The notes under the pieces are model-generated. The model saw nothing but the letters and a program-made list of their open reading frames with translations, ran no database searches and had not been told where the DNA came from. From Chrysoporthe austroafricana (Eukaryota; Ascomycota; Sordariomycetes; Diaporthales; Cryphonectriaceae): DNA of 64,000 nt. The stretch spans positions 2,722,383-2,786,382 of the forward strand of contig JYIP02000004.1 in assembly GCA_001051155.2 (NCBI GenBank), written 5' to 3'. Below are positions 25,127 to 36,884 of the stretch, in pieces (position 1 is the first letter of the stretch; each line of letters begins with the position of its first letter). Both the position numbers and the translations under genes were made by a program.

Positions 25127-28100
25127 CTATGGGCTGATCAGTGGGCAGGGGCCGTCTTCCTGCTGCACCGGAGGTTGCGATTCCTGGTCGGCCTCACTTG
25201 TGAGGTCGTCCGGTACGATTTCCCAGATATTTTCCCCAAACATGCTGTTCTCAGTACCTAGAGCTGAGTCGAGATCAACTCCCCCCTCCCGCAGATGATC
25301 ATAGCCTACCCTATTCTCCGGGTCGCGGCTGGGAGCTTGTGCACTGAGGTTCTCTGGTCCAGCTTTCTCAGGTGATTGCACTTTGGTCGAAGTTCGAGCT
25401 TCAGCCAGCCCGTAGTAGCCGGAGTCCCTAGTTTTTAGATCTTGATGGGGGCTGTCGTCGTCGGGCTGGTCCCTCGCGGTCTCCACTTCAAGCTGACCGC
25501 TAAGCTGTTCGACGATACCTTCCAGCCTCCGCAGACGCCTCATCAACTCCAGCTCGCGCTCATTTGCCGATGTCTGGGAGGAGGGAAATCGGCTTCCGTC
25601 GGTCGCGGCCCTCGTACGATGAATGGAGCGCGTTTGGCGCTGCATGACTGGAGGTGAATGCGGAACATAGGCTTCGAACGGATCCTCCGGCGCTTCTTTC
25701 AACGAAGGAAGCGTCACTCCAGCATTCAAATCTGGCATGTAGATATTCCGTGGCGCGGGGAGCTTCGGCAACCTAAACGAATTTCTATCTCGGATCGCTG
25801 ATAGGTTCGCCTCTGCTGGGTAAGGCGGAGACCGTTCGCGGCCCGAGAGGGTCCGCGATGCGTCCGTGTCCGCGTGACTGGATCGTATACCTTCATCCGT
25901 CAACCTGCCTTCAGACGACGAGTGGGTATCTTTCTGAGCACCCTTTAAAAGCTCATCAACTCTCTCGACTGATTTCTTCAGCATGAAGAGATTTGATCGT
26001 CGCTTGCTCGCTGTGTCAGTAGGGGGCGTCGGCGTTGGGTACGGTGCGGCTGCAACATGGTACGGTCCAGCCGTGTTGCGGCCGAGCACCGCCTCGATTT
26101 GGTTCTCGGGCACACCCGAAGCTAGAAGACGATCGCGCATCCGGTAGCGGATTTCCCTCTCGGTCTCTTCCTTTTTCTTCTCCGTGGCTGCCTTCTCAGC
26201 CTGCTCGATCTCCCACCGCTCCACCGCCTCCTCGTTGGCCTTCATGCGCACGGCCGCCGCGGCCTCGATGGCTTTGTTCTTCTTCAGCTCGGTGAGGGCG
26301 TATTCTATTGTAGTACTCTCGTGCTCGGCCGCTTCTTCTTTGGCTCGCTTGACTATTGGTGGGTGTATCAGTGAGCGCGTCCTGATATTGAATGGGTCGA
26401 GTGGGAGCTCACTAACCATCTTGTGTCCCGGATGCGCCCTCGACGCCGACGGATACCGCGGTTCTGGTGGACCTTGGTGGATCAGACTCGAACTTGCACT
26501 CCTTGTTGAGCTTCTCGCACGTCGCGCACTTCTGTCCTGGGGGCCCTGGCTGACACCGGATCTTCCGGCGTCGACAGAACGCTTTTGTTTGAGGAGTTCT
26601 GTCAGGTCAGCCCGTCATGCAACCGGGAGGAGGGTGGTCTTACTGCAGGCTGTCATCAGGCGGTGGTAACTCAGCTTGTTCAGCTTCTTCTCGGCGGCCG
26701 GCTTTTTCGCTTCGTCAGATCCTGGTGTCGGTGGCTCCATCTTGATGTGAGAATGGGAATCGGACCGCTTTAGGTCATATGGTATCGTGGACGAGCCATG
26801 CCTCCCTAGTCGATCTAGTGATCCACCCGAGTGCAGGCCACTTTGCTGGCGATATGCGTCGTCCTCCTCGAAGTCGGATATTTCAGATGCTTCGTCAAAC
26901 CCATAAGCGCATGATAAAGAGGCAAGAGAGATCTCTTCTAGGTGGCCGCTGAGGTGTTTCGTGACCGTCACTTCTCCCGATCCTGTTTCAACTCGACAAA
27001 GTGGACACTCGATCGAAGACCATTGAGGCTGCAGGCTGTGGTCAAGTGCAAGATGAGCAATCCAATCGTTCTTTGTCGGAAAGGTACGGTCAGATGTTGA
27101 GCATTCTGGTTCGAGACAGATCCAAGGCTGCAGGTCCTCGTAGATATGCTGTTTCCAGGCGCCATTGTGACGGATATAGAGTCTTTTCCCGCAGCACACA
27201 CACTCAAAAGACTTGCCCTCTCCGGCCTGTGAAGGCAGAGGTGGGATGCGCACTCTTCGTTCTTTGTCCGCACCGTAGGACATCACAGTCTCCGCGTATG
27301 AAGAGGCCGTCGTTGGCAGAGATGATCCGATTGCAGAATCATGAAATTTGGAGCTGTTACTGTCGATATTGACTGTTTCTTGAGCCCCAGACATGTTATT
27401 CCTAGCCTCTTGACACCTAAGATAGCGCGCATAATTCGCCTTTCCAAGTCGTTCAACTAGAAACTCATCCGCCTCGGGAAATCTGATGCTGATCTTGTCG
27501 CTGTACGCCTGGTATGGAGTCCAGGTTTTCCAGGTGTCCAGAATTGCTGCAGGTTCAGCGTCGAGACGTAACAGAGGGCTGCTCAGGAGTGGCTCGAGAT
27601 CCAAAAGACACGTTGTGTCTGTTTTCAGATCCTCAAGAACTTCTCCCAAAGAGTCACTGCTAAAATTCGAAGTTGATGACGAGTCGCTTTCCGAATCAAT
27701 TCCAGTTGCAATCAAAGAGTTTAGCCTCTTCACAGACTCTTCATCTGCCACATCAATCGAGATACTGAGAGCATGGAAAATTCCTAACGATAATTAGATT
27801 CACTTTGGACTTGACATTGGAGTCTGATGGGATTCGGATGGGGCAGGGGATGTTCTCTCAACAAGTCAACCCATCCCACGTAAGGCTATCTTCTAAAGGG
27901 TCAAATGCAGTAGAAAGATTCTAAGTAGAGGCTAAACCCCTCCCCCTTTCTTATTTTCTTTCTTCCATGCAAGGGTCGTACTTGCGGGTCGATATCATGT
28001 TGATGAATCCAGCTTCATCTCAACAGGGAGCAGCAGAAAATATCTTTGAGGCTAGGAGAATATGAACGTACTCGTTGTAAGCACTTGACCAATACTCATA

Positions 28101-28432
28101 AGATGCTTCAGCACATCGCGTTGTAAGATACGGGATGCAGATGCTATCAGAGTCTCGTCCAAACTTCCGTCGGCTACTCCATTTTCGTCTGACCATATCT
28201 TGAGACGATCGTAGCTCCTGCGTAGGCTTACTCCGATCGTTTTCCGCTCTTTCGATTCCGATAATTCACCATGAGCCCTCAAGATGGCGCGGAAGACAAG
28301 AATGCACTCAGTACAAATCTGAGCCACGGGACTGTGCTCTCCCAGGCCATCTTGATGTGGACGCGTATTCTTGAGGTAGTTTTGTACGATGGATGTCGGA
28401 TTCGAAATGTCTTGAGAGCGTAGCAAGTCCAT
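25127..28432 (-). CDS. C2H2 plus Zn2Cys6 zinc-finger protein; complement(join(25127..26352,26417..26581,26644..27783,28072..28432))
   Basis: A 963-aa protein in four exons, probably a nuclear DNA-binding regulator. Exon 1 (residues 1-120) is a helical N-terminal domain with [20 protein letters not shown]; related N termini are known to me only from fungal proteins of unknown function. Residues ~312-400 hold cysteine/histidine-rich fingers ([24 protein letters not shown] with later His pairs). A complete Zn2Cys6 cluster spans the exon 2/3 junction, with cysteines at 500, 503, 510, 519, 522 and 529 (C-x2-C-x6-C-x8-C-x2-C-x6-C) and a basic RRRKIR loop. It becomes visible only after splicing out 26582-26643. 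A long charged coiled coil (about 575-650) and a serine-rich, disordered tail follow. Phases close exactly (2892 nt). It is divergent from the DUF7580-like gene 540 bp away. Targets are unknown. Confidence 0.85.
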
Positions 28433-28972
28433 TGTAGAGCCTTGAGATGTCAGATCAACATGCTCAACAACAATATGGTAGCTTTCAACTGAGAGAGTAA
28501 TGTCGCGTCGACTTCTTGCGAAGATTCTTCGCCTCAGTTTGGGAGACTTCTCATGCCTTGTCTAGGGACCCTCCACGCGAGTGTCGCTGGAAAGAGTTGA
28601 TCGTGGTAGCGTGAACGTTCCAGCCCAGAGAGGCGCGGGGCAGATTATCCTGCATGTCAGCTCCGCTGCCGCCGGTTTCAGCACAGCCACGGTCATTGGC
28701 TATTCTGCTCCAGTCATTTGTAAATAGTGAGAAAAATTGGAGGCAATGCTGCTGTGCATCATGCATTTGCATGATTTCGCTGGTCAAGGACCAAGTAGTA
28801 CAGCCCCCAAGGCGCGTGGGGTTGCCTCCGAAACCTCTTTTTACATTTCCAACGTTGGCACCTTTAGCCTTTCGAAATTCTTTTCATGCCCTCTTTGTCA
28901 GTTGATACTGTACTCTGGCCTCCATTCGGGTGTAGTCCCATTCTCGCACTTGATGCAAAGTCGTCATACATC
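28433..28972. promoter_or_regulatory. Shared upstream region of the divergent zinc-finger / DUF7580-like pair
   Basis: 540 bp separate the two start codons (28432 on minus, 28973 on plus), so the promoters must lie close together or overlap. No TATA box or known binding site stands out. An in-frame ATG at 28886 could extend the plus-strand protein by 29 residues, but the extension does not look like the family. Confidence 0.5.
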
Positions 28973-29791
28973 ATGGAGCCCCTCTCTATCTCGCTCGGCA
29001 TATTACAGTTAATCGGATGCACCGGAAACGCAATCAAGATATCATCATTGATATACAAGAAGCTCAAGATATTCCGCAACTACTCTCGAGAAGTGGGACG
29101 CGTGCTAAAGGGGGTCGACCGCCAAAGGAAGAACTTCCTACATGAGGTACACCTCTTTCTTCGGCAAGCTCAGGCGGATGAAGGAGACATTGAGCAGATG
29201 CTCGAAGACGCCGAGCATCCCAGATGGAAGAGCAACGAGCTGCAGCTTGGTATGGATGCTGCCTTTGGAAAAAGCTTGAGTACTTATCAGGATATCATCG
29301 AGGAAATCATATCGACACTCCGGAGTCTTCAGGTCGAACTCTGCTGCTTTGATGAGATAGTGGGAATGTGTAACAAGGTGAGGAGCCGGCTTCAGCTTCA
29401 TGCCCTCTATCCTCCCTCCACCTTCACTGTCGCTCACTTGCTAGTCACCTTGCCCTTATTCTTCCGAATTCAAGTAACGTATACTCCATCAAAAATGTTT
29501 CGGCTCCACTCAAGAGCTGCTATCCGAATTTGCGCCCGGGCTGACCACTTGTAGAACGAGCCCTTGAAAGACGCAGTCCGCCGTCTACGTAAGAAGATTA
29601 AAATCGCTTGGGACAAACCCAAGTTTGAAGAGCAAATCAATATTCTTCGAGAGCTTACTGGTGACTTTCGACGGTAAGTTTAGTGTCCTTGAAATAATTG
29701 CTACTTATTTGGGAATCTTCTCCAATCTTTGGACCATCCGACTCGCTTCAAGGATGTGAGTTGCTAAGCATTATGCAGAAACCCCCTCCAA

Positions 29792-29870
<79 letters not shown>

Positions 29871-29875
29871 TAATN

Positions 29876-29910
<35 letters not shown>

Positions 29911-31252
29911 ATATACTCATGTGATATATCGGTGGCTATGCTTCGCTGATGAAAGAAACCAGTCTCAGAGAGCAAGCGGCGGAGATCAAAGAGCCAAATC
30001 GTACCGTATCGTCCTCCGCTACTCGTTCTGCGAAACAACTCCCTAAGGAGTATGGCTCTATCACTAAGGTCAAGCGAGCATCTGAAGCCTTACACCAGGC
30101 TCTTGCTGCAGCATGGCTCAGATCACTAGATACGACCCTGACTAGAGAGCTAAGACATAATGTCAAACTCCTCCTGAATACCCAGGCGGAGGACGAGGTG
30201 CGAATGGAGGTTGCAATCACTTGCTATGGACATTGTTTGGGACAACAGTATGTGCGCATCGCCTACTGCTCATGTGCTTGGCTAAGGTTGTCTGCAGGCT
30301 TCCGGACCAGCTCGGTTTCATCAGACTCCACGTGGAGTCGAAGCTCCTGGACTTCACAGAGACCGAGGTGAACACGCTGCCGGATGGTAGGGACAGTGGT
30401 CGCAAAAGACGCAAAGTTCACTTTGCTGGGGACGTAAATTACACACTCAATGAGCCGACGATCACGGCGCTCACTAGACAAGGCACGCAGTCGATCGATC
30501 TTTGCAACGCACAAGACATCTGCGCTGTGCTTTTCACGAAGGATGCAGCATGTCGCGCGCCAAAGTGTGTCGGATACATCGACAATTGCGTCAACGAGAC
30601 GTTCAGGCACAGCTTTTTTCAGACTCCGGAAAGCATGAGGTCAGAGATAATACCGGGATCTCCCTCTGTCTCTATGAATGACATCCTTTGCCATCCTGTT
30701 GAAAATTCAGTGACCTTCATCGATCAACTCAAGTTGGCACGCGATTTTGTCATGGCCGTGCTGAAGTTTCATTCGACCCCGTGGCTTCGAGAAGGGTTCT
30801 CTCTCCAAGACCTGTTTTTCTTTCCCTCCCGCGAGGGCAATATCTCCCATTGTCTCCAGACAGCTCACTTGGCCTTCAACTTCGCCCAGAACGTTCAGGA
30901 TAACGATTCTGCCATCGTCATGGACGACGCTAGCGATGAAGAAGCCGTGGAGAATGCAAAGCTCACCTATGGAGTGCGCAACCTGACGCTCTGGAGACTG
31001 GGAGCCATCCTGCTGCAGATTGGGACATGGACCACCATCGGATCAGTAGAAGACGTGGTGAATGTGCGGCGTCTCGCCCAGAGAACCCCGATGCTGGGGA
31101 AACGATACAAGAATTTGACTCGGCAGTGCCTGGAATGTGATTTTGCGTTTGGTGATGACCTCTCGAAACCACGGTTGCAGCAAGCTGTGTACGAGAACGT
31201 TGTCGGTGGGCTGACAGAGATGATCAGCAGCTTGGATATTGACGATGAATGA
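28973..31252 (+). CDS. DUF7580-like fungal protein with hydrophobic helical N terminus; join(28973..29377,29555..29673,29963..30247,30298..31252)
   Basis: A 587-aa protein in four exons; molecular function unknown. It starts MEPLSISLGILQLIGCTGNA, the amphipathic/hydrophobic opening typical of fungal STAND-type and prion-forming (HeLo-like) N-terminal domains. A helical region to about residue 175 follows. The C-terminal half carries TFIDQLKLARDFVMAVLKFH, then STPWLREGFSLQDLFFF and LGAILLQIGTW. From memory these match fungal proteins with DUF7580; they look loosely like a degenerate kinase C-lobe. The start at 28973 is preferred because it begins at the family-type N terminus. Splicing closes in frame (1764 nt). 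The third intron contains the poly-T/N stretch described separately, so its true length is uncertain. It is divergent from the zinc-finger gene. Confidence 0.75.
29674..29962 (+). other. Intron with a poly-T run and an unresolved base
   Basis: This intron of the DUF7580-like gene (gtaagt donor, cag acceptor) contains T from 29794 to 29868, then ATTAAT and an N at 29875, then T again to 29909. A run of more than 100 T broken by an N is unlike any other intron here. It may be a poor-quality contig join or an expanded homopolymer. The length should not be trusted. Confidence 0.7.
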
Positions 31253-32585
31253 TACCTACTGAGGGACACGTAGCAGGACAGGAAGTCTTCGTTACAGCTT
31301 ATGATCATCGTTCGTTTTTAACTGTATAGGCATTAGTCATTAGGTTGACCACCGGAAGGCACAATGTCTGCCACAATGATTTCCGACTTCCCATGAACAC
31401 TCGGGGGAGCTGTTGGTTGTGCTTGAGGGTTTCCTTGATTCTCTTAAATCACTATTGTCAATCTCGATTTTGAGTCGCTGGGTCCGACCGACGGTTGTCG
31501 ACTTTCTGGACTGTTGATTACGATTCAACATCCGTTGTGGGAGCAGCATCTTCTCCTTATCTAACGCCCTGACTGCGGCAGCAGCGTCCCCGTAGGCTCG
31601 GCAAAAGCGTTTGCCCGATCTGCTTTCTCGCCAGTGGCCCCTGAGCCAAGCTCACGCCTTCTCTCTCTCCTCTCGCAGGTCTTATATGCTGCTGAGCACC
31701 AGGATTCGGGCCTGGTGTAGCGCCCGGGGCTGTTCACGGTAGGTCTGGAGCACCACTGGCCTGCGAGATCCATTCTGGGTGGTAGACCCCCTCGTCAAGG
31801 CCTAGGTGGAAGAAGCTGCGGACTAGGTCCTCGTCGCTCATGAAGTGCACTGGCGGGAATAGGAATAGCCGGGTACTGCTTGATCAAGTATGAGTTAAAT
31901 TGATTGAGGTATGACCGTAGGCGGCGGCCGAGGTGGAGAAAGTTGTCAGTGGACTCGGAGTGAAGAAGACAACCGCTGGGTTGAGAGAATTGGTTGAAGG
32001 GCTCGCTATGGTGTAGCCACCCACTGAATTCATACGACCAGCCGAGTAGTGAAACGTTGGCTGCCTGTTAACAGACGCATGCAGTAAGGCCCAAAGAGTC
32101 AGGATAGCGGCCAGAATACTCCTCGTCGAGGTAAAAAGCGTCAACGAGAGGCCGACAACATCCATCGCTAGAACACTCTCATCACTAAAAGGCTTCTGGG
32201 TGGCTCCGTGAGATTCCCATTGAAACGAGTTGACCGGCTCTGTCGCGCCAGCCGAAAGCCTCTGCTCAATTACGCTGCTTGTGCGTTGCAGAACATCCAA
32301 GAAGGTCTGGATTAATGAAGAAGATGCTCGGACCAGAAGCAAACAATTTCGGGGAGGGTGATATATTTCCACGGTCGTAAAATTTCGACCTCATTTCCCG
32401 ATGATATACTCGCTGTATTAGAACATAGAGCTCTTTCCCCTGAGCCCTCCTGTAACTGAACGCAACGCCATGCTCAATGCTCAGTTTTCCTCCATCCCAA
32501 GCGGTAGGTATCATTGACAGTGATCTTACATAGGAGTATATATAATTCAAGGATGAGTGAAAATCAGACCAGACTTCCGCCGTTA
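31253..32585. other. Intergenic region between DUF7580-like and GT90 genes
   Basis: 3' flank of the DUF7580-like gene, with a possible minus-strand gene inside it (31734-32550, listed separately). The portion 31253-31730 shows nothing recognisable. Confidence 0.4.
31734..32550 (-). CDS. Possible small gene or gene remnant, exon structure unresolved
   Basis: Two minus-strand pieces look protein-like. One frame (31884-32372) begins MEIYHPPRNCLLLVRASSSL, with helical hydrophobic stretches such as VVGLSLTLFTSTRSILAAIL. A second frame ends with MSDEDLVRSFFHLGLDEGVY, continues PEWISQASG, and has its stop at 31734-31736. They are in different frames, and I found no splice pair that clearly joins them. 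The family is not recognised. It could be a real gene with one or two introns, or a decayed one. Confidence 0.25.
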
Positions 32586-34518
32586 CTATCTGGCAGAAGT
32601 GGCGACAACGGAGAACCCAATATTCTCCCGGTCGTCGTCAATCACACGCGCGTATCTGTGAGATTGTCAGTATCTTGGATCTTGGAATAATGGCAAGATG
32701 AAAAAAGAGCGGAACTGACTCTAGCAATAGCCTGAAGAACCACACCTCCATATCCTCCTTCCTCAAAACCTTATTCGCCCAGTCCCTCCCTTGCAGTGCC
32801 ACTCGTTCCGCCTCCTTCTTTCCCAGCTCTCCGTCGCCAAAGAAACGCACGGACTCGAGCCACTCATCTCCATGAAGGCTGAGCGGAATGTAGTGCGCCC
32901 ACGCCTTGATCCACTCGTAGTGCCATTCCCTGAAGATGGCAAACTTGTAGATCAGACTCCTGCTCTTGAGGAACGCGTAGAACCGACCCGAGAAGGCGTT
33001 GCCGTCCATATCCAGCAGGTACTTATACTGCCACGCATCCTGCTGCTCCACCCGGCTCGTCACCTGGAAGAATTCAGTCTGCGCGTCGCAGTCGCCCGGG
33101 TCACATTGCCCCACGTGCGAGAAGTGCACGTTGATAATGTCCTTATAGTCGCCACGGGGCACCTCTTTGACCATCCACTCCGGATGTGTCTCATCGCCTC
33201 GGTTGCTGAGAATTTTGGCCTGGTCCGCCGCGTTGAGCTTTTGAACTAGCCGCTGCCGGTGTTGTCGCCGCCATCCACCGTTCCGCGAGAACCCGCCTGT
33301 AGTCGAGCCTCGCCAGTACAGCTCGTCTTTCTTCACAGTCCAGGCCATATCCTTATTCTCCTCGTAAGGCACTTTATCGTACCAGTACCACGGGGAGGGG
33401 TATAATATGTCGTTGTACGATGAGATCTTGCTCTGCGAGAAGATAGGAAACAGGTCGTGCACGACGTTGTAGGCATTCGGCCTGTCAAAAAAACCATATG
33501 TCGAGCTGAGACTGGGGCTATAGCAGATGTCGGCCATGGCCGTGTCGTTGTAGACGAACCCTAGCTCGCTCATCGCATACCTCTCCACATCATCCACGCG
33601 GTCAACCTCCTCCAGCGCGCGGGCAGGGCTCCCAGGCGGGCATGACATGCGCGAGTGCGTCCAGACGGGCTGGTGCGCAAAAACGTTGAAGCGTGTGAGC
33701 TTGGTCTCGGTAAAATACGTGCCGTCGTTGAGATCATGCGGCTTCTTGGTGAACTGGTTTCGCGGGTTGGCCACCGCGTTCGCCGCCCTCATGTTCTTGT
33801 TCTTCGCCGTCGCTACCAACCGCTCCATATCGTCGTATGGCACTACCACGCGCGGCTCATCATGGATGTTGAACGCCAGGTCCATATTGGGCAGGTGCGC
33901 CAAGAACGGCTTCATCATACCCTCTGTCGCGTCCCGCTGCCAGTCACCGCCACCCTGTATATGCGTGATCCTGCCATCGCGGATCTGCACGCCTAGCAGC
34001 GCGTTGTCCCATCCCAGTGCCTCGGCTGCGCGGGCGCGGATCGTGGAGGGCTTGAGGCCCCAAAAAGGCGTGATGAGCTCGTGGATCAGGTCAAATTCGT
34101 CGACCAGCTGGACGCCCTTGCTGGTGGCGTACTCGTACCACTTGTCGAAGTTGGGAGGCGGAGGGATCCCGTAGCGGCGGCGGTACTCGGTCACCGCCTC
34201 TGCGAGAGTTTTTGACTGGCGCGCCTTTGTCTCCTCGAGGTTGTTCTCGGCCTCTTTGATAAGATGCCATACGGGGTGAGAGCCGCCGGGGGCGGGCTTG
34301 AATTTGGTTCGCGGCGCGTCATGATCGATGTCGGCAGGGTGGCGATTGGGCTCTGTTTCGTCCTGAACAGGATTGAGGTCGGCCGACGGCGGTTTTGGGG
34401 TGTTCAGGTTGGGGATGAGTGTGGTAGGTCGTTGAGGCGTTCCGAGCTGCAGGACGGTGTAGGCGAGGAAGCACAAGAGCACAATAGCTCCGAGTGTGAG
34501 GGTCTGTCGTGGTCGCAT
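32586..34518 (-). CDS. GT90 (CAP10-type) glycosyltransferase; complement(join(32586..32655,32720..34518))
   Basis: Type II membrane protein of 622 aa in two exons. A single N-terminal anchor (about residues 8-25, LGAIVLLCFLAYTVLQL) suggests a Golgi enzyme with a lumenal catalytic part. A proline-rich stem runs to about residue 80. The C-terminal half carries GT90/CAP10 signatures: DELYWRGSTTGG, then LLDMDGNAFSGRF (aspartates 503 and 505), LKSRSLIYKF, FREWHYEWIKAWAHYIPLS, and finally the second-exon end YARVIDDDRENIGFS. Known members include Cryptococcus capsule protein Cap10 and beta-1,2-xylosyltransferase Cxt1. The donor sugar here is unknown. The intron uses a GTCAGT donor. Splicing restores an uninterrupted LLLEYARVIDDD and closes in frame (1869 nt). 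Confidence 0.9.
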
Positions 34519-35513
34519 CTTCCATCACAGGGTATGTTCAAGCTCGAGCCTGCACGACGCGTGACTTTGAGCCCTCGAGCAGGGCTCAAGTCCGGGCGGT
34601 TGAGTCCAAGTTTGGACGAGAGCGAGGACGAGGACGGGCAACGTCAGGAGACGGCGAGCGAGAAGACTACCTGGCAGCTTGACCATCAATTGTTCGTAGG
34701 AAGTAGGCCTCTGTGTGACATGGAGACTCAGACTGGGGCATTGGAGCGTCCGGCCAATACCGACAGACCGCTCTTGCAGGTTGGCGACGGCAGGGGATGG
34801 CAGAGAGTCCGGTAGTTCACATGAAATTCGCAGCAGGTTGCCTTCATGGAAAGGGAGTGCCAAGGAGGATCAGATAGCTATCTACTTGTCTGCATCCGCT
34901 ATCCAAGCAAGCTCCACGCGTATCTCTCAAACAAGTCCGCGCTAGAAGCACGACAACCTTCCATAGCGAATGAAAGCGCATGAAGGAGCATTAAGAACAA
35001 CTTAAGGGTATTAATGAAGTAAAACAACACGGCATTTTTCATGTTTTTGTAGAATTTTGGGCTGGTAACTTTAGCCCTCATCTGCCACCCTCAGTGGCAC
35101 AGTAGCTCGTCGTCGACTGCCGATCAGGGAGTTGATTGCAAGATAGGTGGTGCGTGCAATGATGCAGAACCTGGTACGAGAGCCCTCGCATAGTGGATTG
35201 CTATTTCCATTTCAGACCTCAACAAGGTTTCGTTCGGTATCACCTTAACACAGTACGGAAAGATTACACAAATGGGAAGGTCAATGGGCTTTTTGTCGGG
35301 CGGGTTGGGATATTGCCTGAAGCTGAGATATGATCTCTTGAAGATCGTAGTCTTCCATTTCAGATCATCTCGAGGTATCTCTAGACGTGAAGGGTGACCA
35401 TCACCGTACATCCTGTGACCTAAGCCATATTTGCCCTTTTTGTGCCCTAACGCCGTCTATGCAACAGCAAGATCCTCCTCACCTGGCTCATTCCGTCATG
35501 ACTTTTGTGTTGT
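34519..35513. other. Intergenic region between GT90 and uS8 genes
   Basis: Upstream region of the GT90 gene and 3' flank of the uS8 gene. No credible exon or RNA gene was seen. Confidence 0.45.
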
Positions 35514-36204
35514 CTAGTAGAAGAAACCGATGATCTTGCCGGAGACGTGCTTGCGACGAGCCTCCTCGTGGTCCATGATACCAGCGGAGGTGGTCAGGAT
35601 GACATAGCCAAACTGACGCGAGGGCAGCAGACGGACAGTCCACTTCTCGAGGTCGGCAAGCTTGACGTTGTAGCGGGGAGAGATCACACCGGTCTTGTTG
35701 AGGCTGAGAGGAAGTAAGTTAGCGAAGTCTGTGTTGAGCCGGGGGGGGGGCCTCTGGGGTCCTTGTACATACCGGCCGATCAGCTGGACAACGATCTTGC
35801 CGGAGCGGTGGTCATCGACCTCCTCGAACTCGCCAATGTAGCCTGAGAACACAGAGACGTCAGCAGATGTTGCGTAAGACTAAACGTTAGACCACATAGG
35901 AGGATTCAGAGAAACGTGTAAGATCTCCGCAGGTTGATCTATCGGCAACTTAAAAGACTGGAGTCGTTGGAAGATTGAGACCGTCGTCTAGTTATCATGC
36001 CGAATCGGAAAGGGAGCCCTGCGATTGGTATGGTGGTAGAGGAGCGTCGTGAGAGAAGGAACGCGACATACCGTGCTTCTGCATGACCTGCAGAAACTTG
36101 ACGATGACCTTGGAGGAAGGTCGGATCAGAACCTGGCGCTTGCCGGCCTTCTCGGCGTTGTTGATGTTCTTCAGAGCATCGTTGAGGACGGAAGTGCGGA
36201 CCAT
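35514..36204 (-). CDS. RPS22: 40S ribosomal protein S22 (uS8); complement(join(35514..35703,35773..35842,36072..36204))
   Basis: Cytosolic small-subunit protein uS8 of 130 aa, the exact family length. Exon 1 encodes [19 protein letters not shown] through VMQKHG. The 70-nt exon 2 encodes [20 protein letters not shown]. Exon 3 runs from [14 protein letters not shown] to the C terminus KIIGFFY. Splice phases close exactly (393 nt). An apparent further intron lies in the 5' leader (36267-36548). The gene is divergent from eS12 with 680 bp between start codons, suggesting joint control of two ribosomal protein genes. Confidence 0.97.
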
Positions 36205-36884
36205 CTTGACGGTGTGGGTGGGTTGGTCGTGAAGGAGATTCTCAAATCTGGTGCGAGATGAGGTATCTGCAGGCAGGAGATGCCATGTTAGCCTTCGGAG
36301 GCTCTAAGAGCGTGGAGAGTGCCCCCGGAGGAGGGTTCTGCCCGCCCAGCGTCGATGGAGAAGAGCGCATCGAGGAGGGATTGTCTGTCATGACCATGTC
36401 GTAAAGTCATTTGCGGCGCCTGCTTGCGTGAATCATCGCTGCGACGGGATCGTCCATCCTCGATTGCTCTCCCCGGCTTTTGCGAAGGGGCATCCCCTCC
36501 TCCCTAGAAATTCTCAAGTCATGATGAGACACCGTAGAGTTGACATACCTCGTGGTAGATGGTCGTTGGGAGGGTTGGTGGGAGATTGAGGAAGTTGGTG
36601 GTGATGGTTGAAGGTTGAACTTTTCTCAAGTCTCTGAGCAGCGAAGTTCATTTTGTGGGAACTAGCCCTAGCAAGATGCACTGCTCACGGGTGGGTCCGT
36701 GCACTCCCAACCTTGACTGAATTTGCTCCCGCAACGCACGCTTTTTGCGAACTTCGTCACTTTTTTACCATCAACTCCAAAATCCAAGGACAGTCGGATT
36801 TTCATTTTCCTTTTCCTCAACTCTCAACCACCGAAATCTCTTCGAGGATCGCTTCGACAGCAACTTGACAAAGTCACCATCAAG
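36205..36884. promoter_or_regulatory. Bidirectional upstream region of uS8 and eS12, with a 5'-UTR intron of uS8
   Basis: On the minus strand a GTATGT donor at 36548-36543 and a TGCAG acceptor ending at 36267 define a likely 282-nt intron in the uS8 leader. The core promoters should then lie within about 36560-36840. An AGCCCTA element (36664-36670, within ctagccctagc) resembles sites reported in fungal ribosomal protein promoters. Pyrimidine-rich DNA follows up to the eS12 start. Confidence 0.5.
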
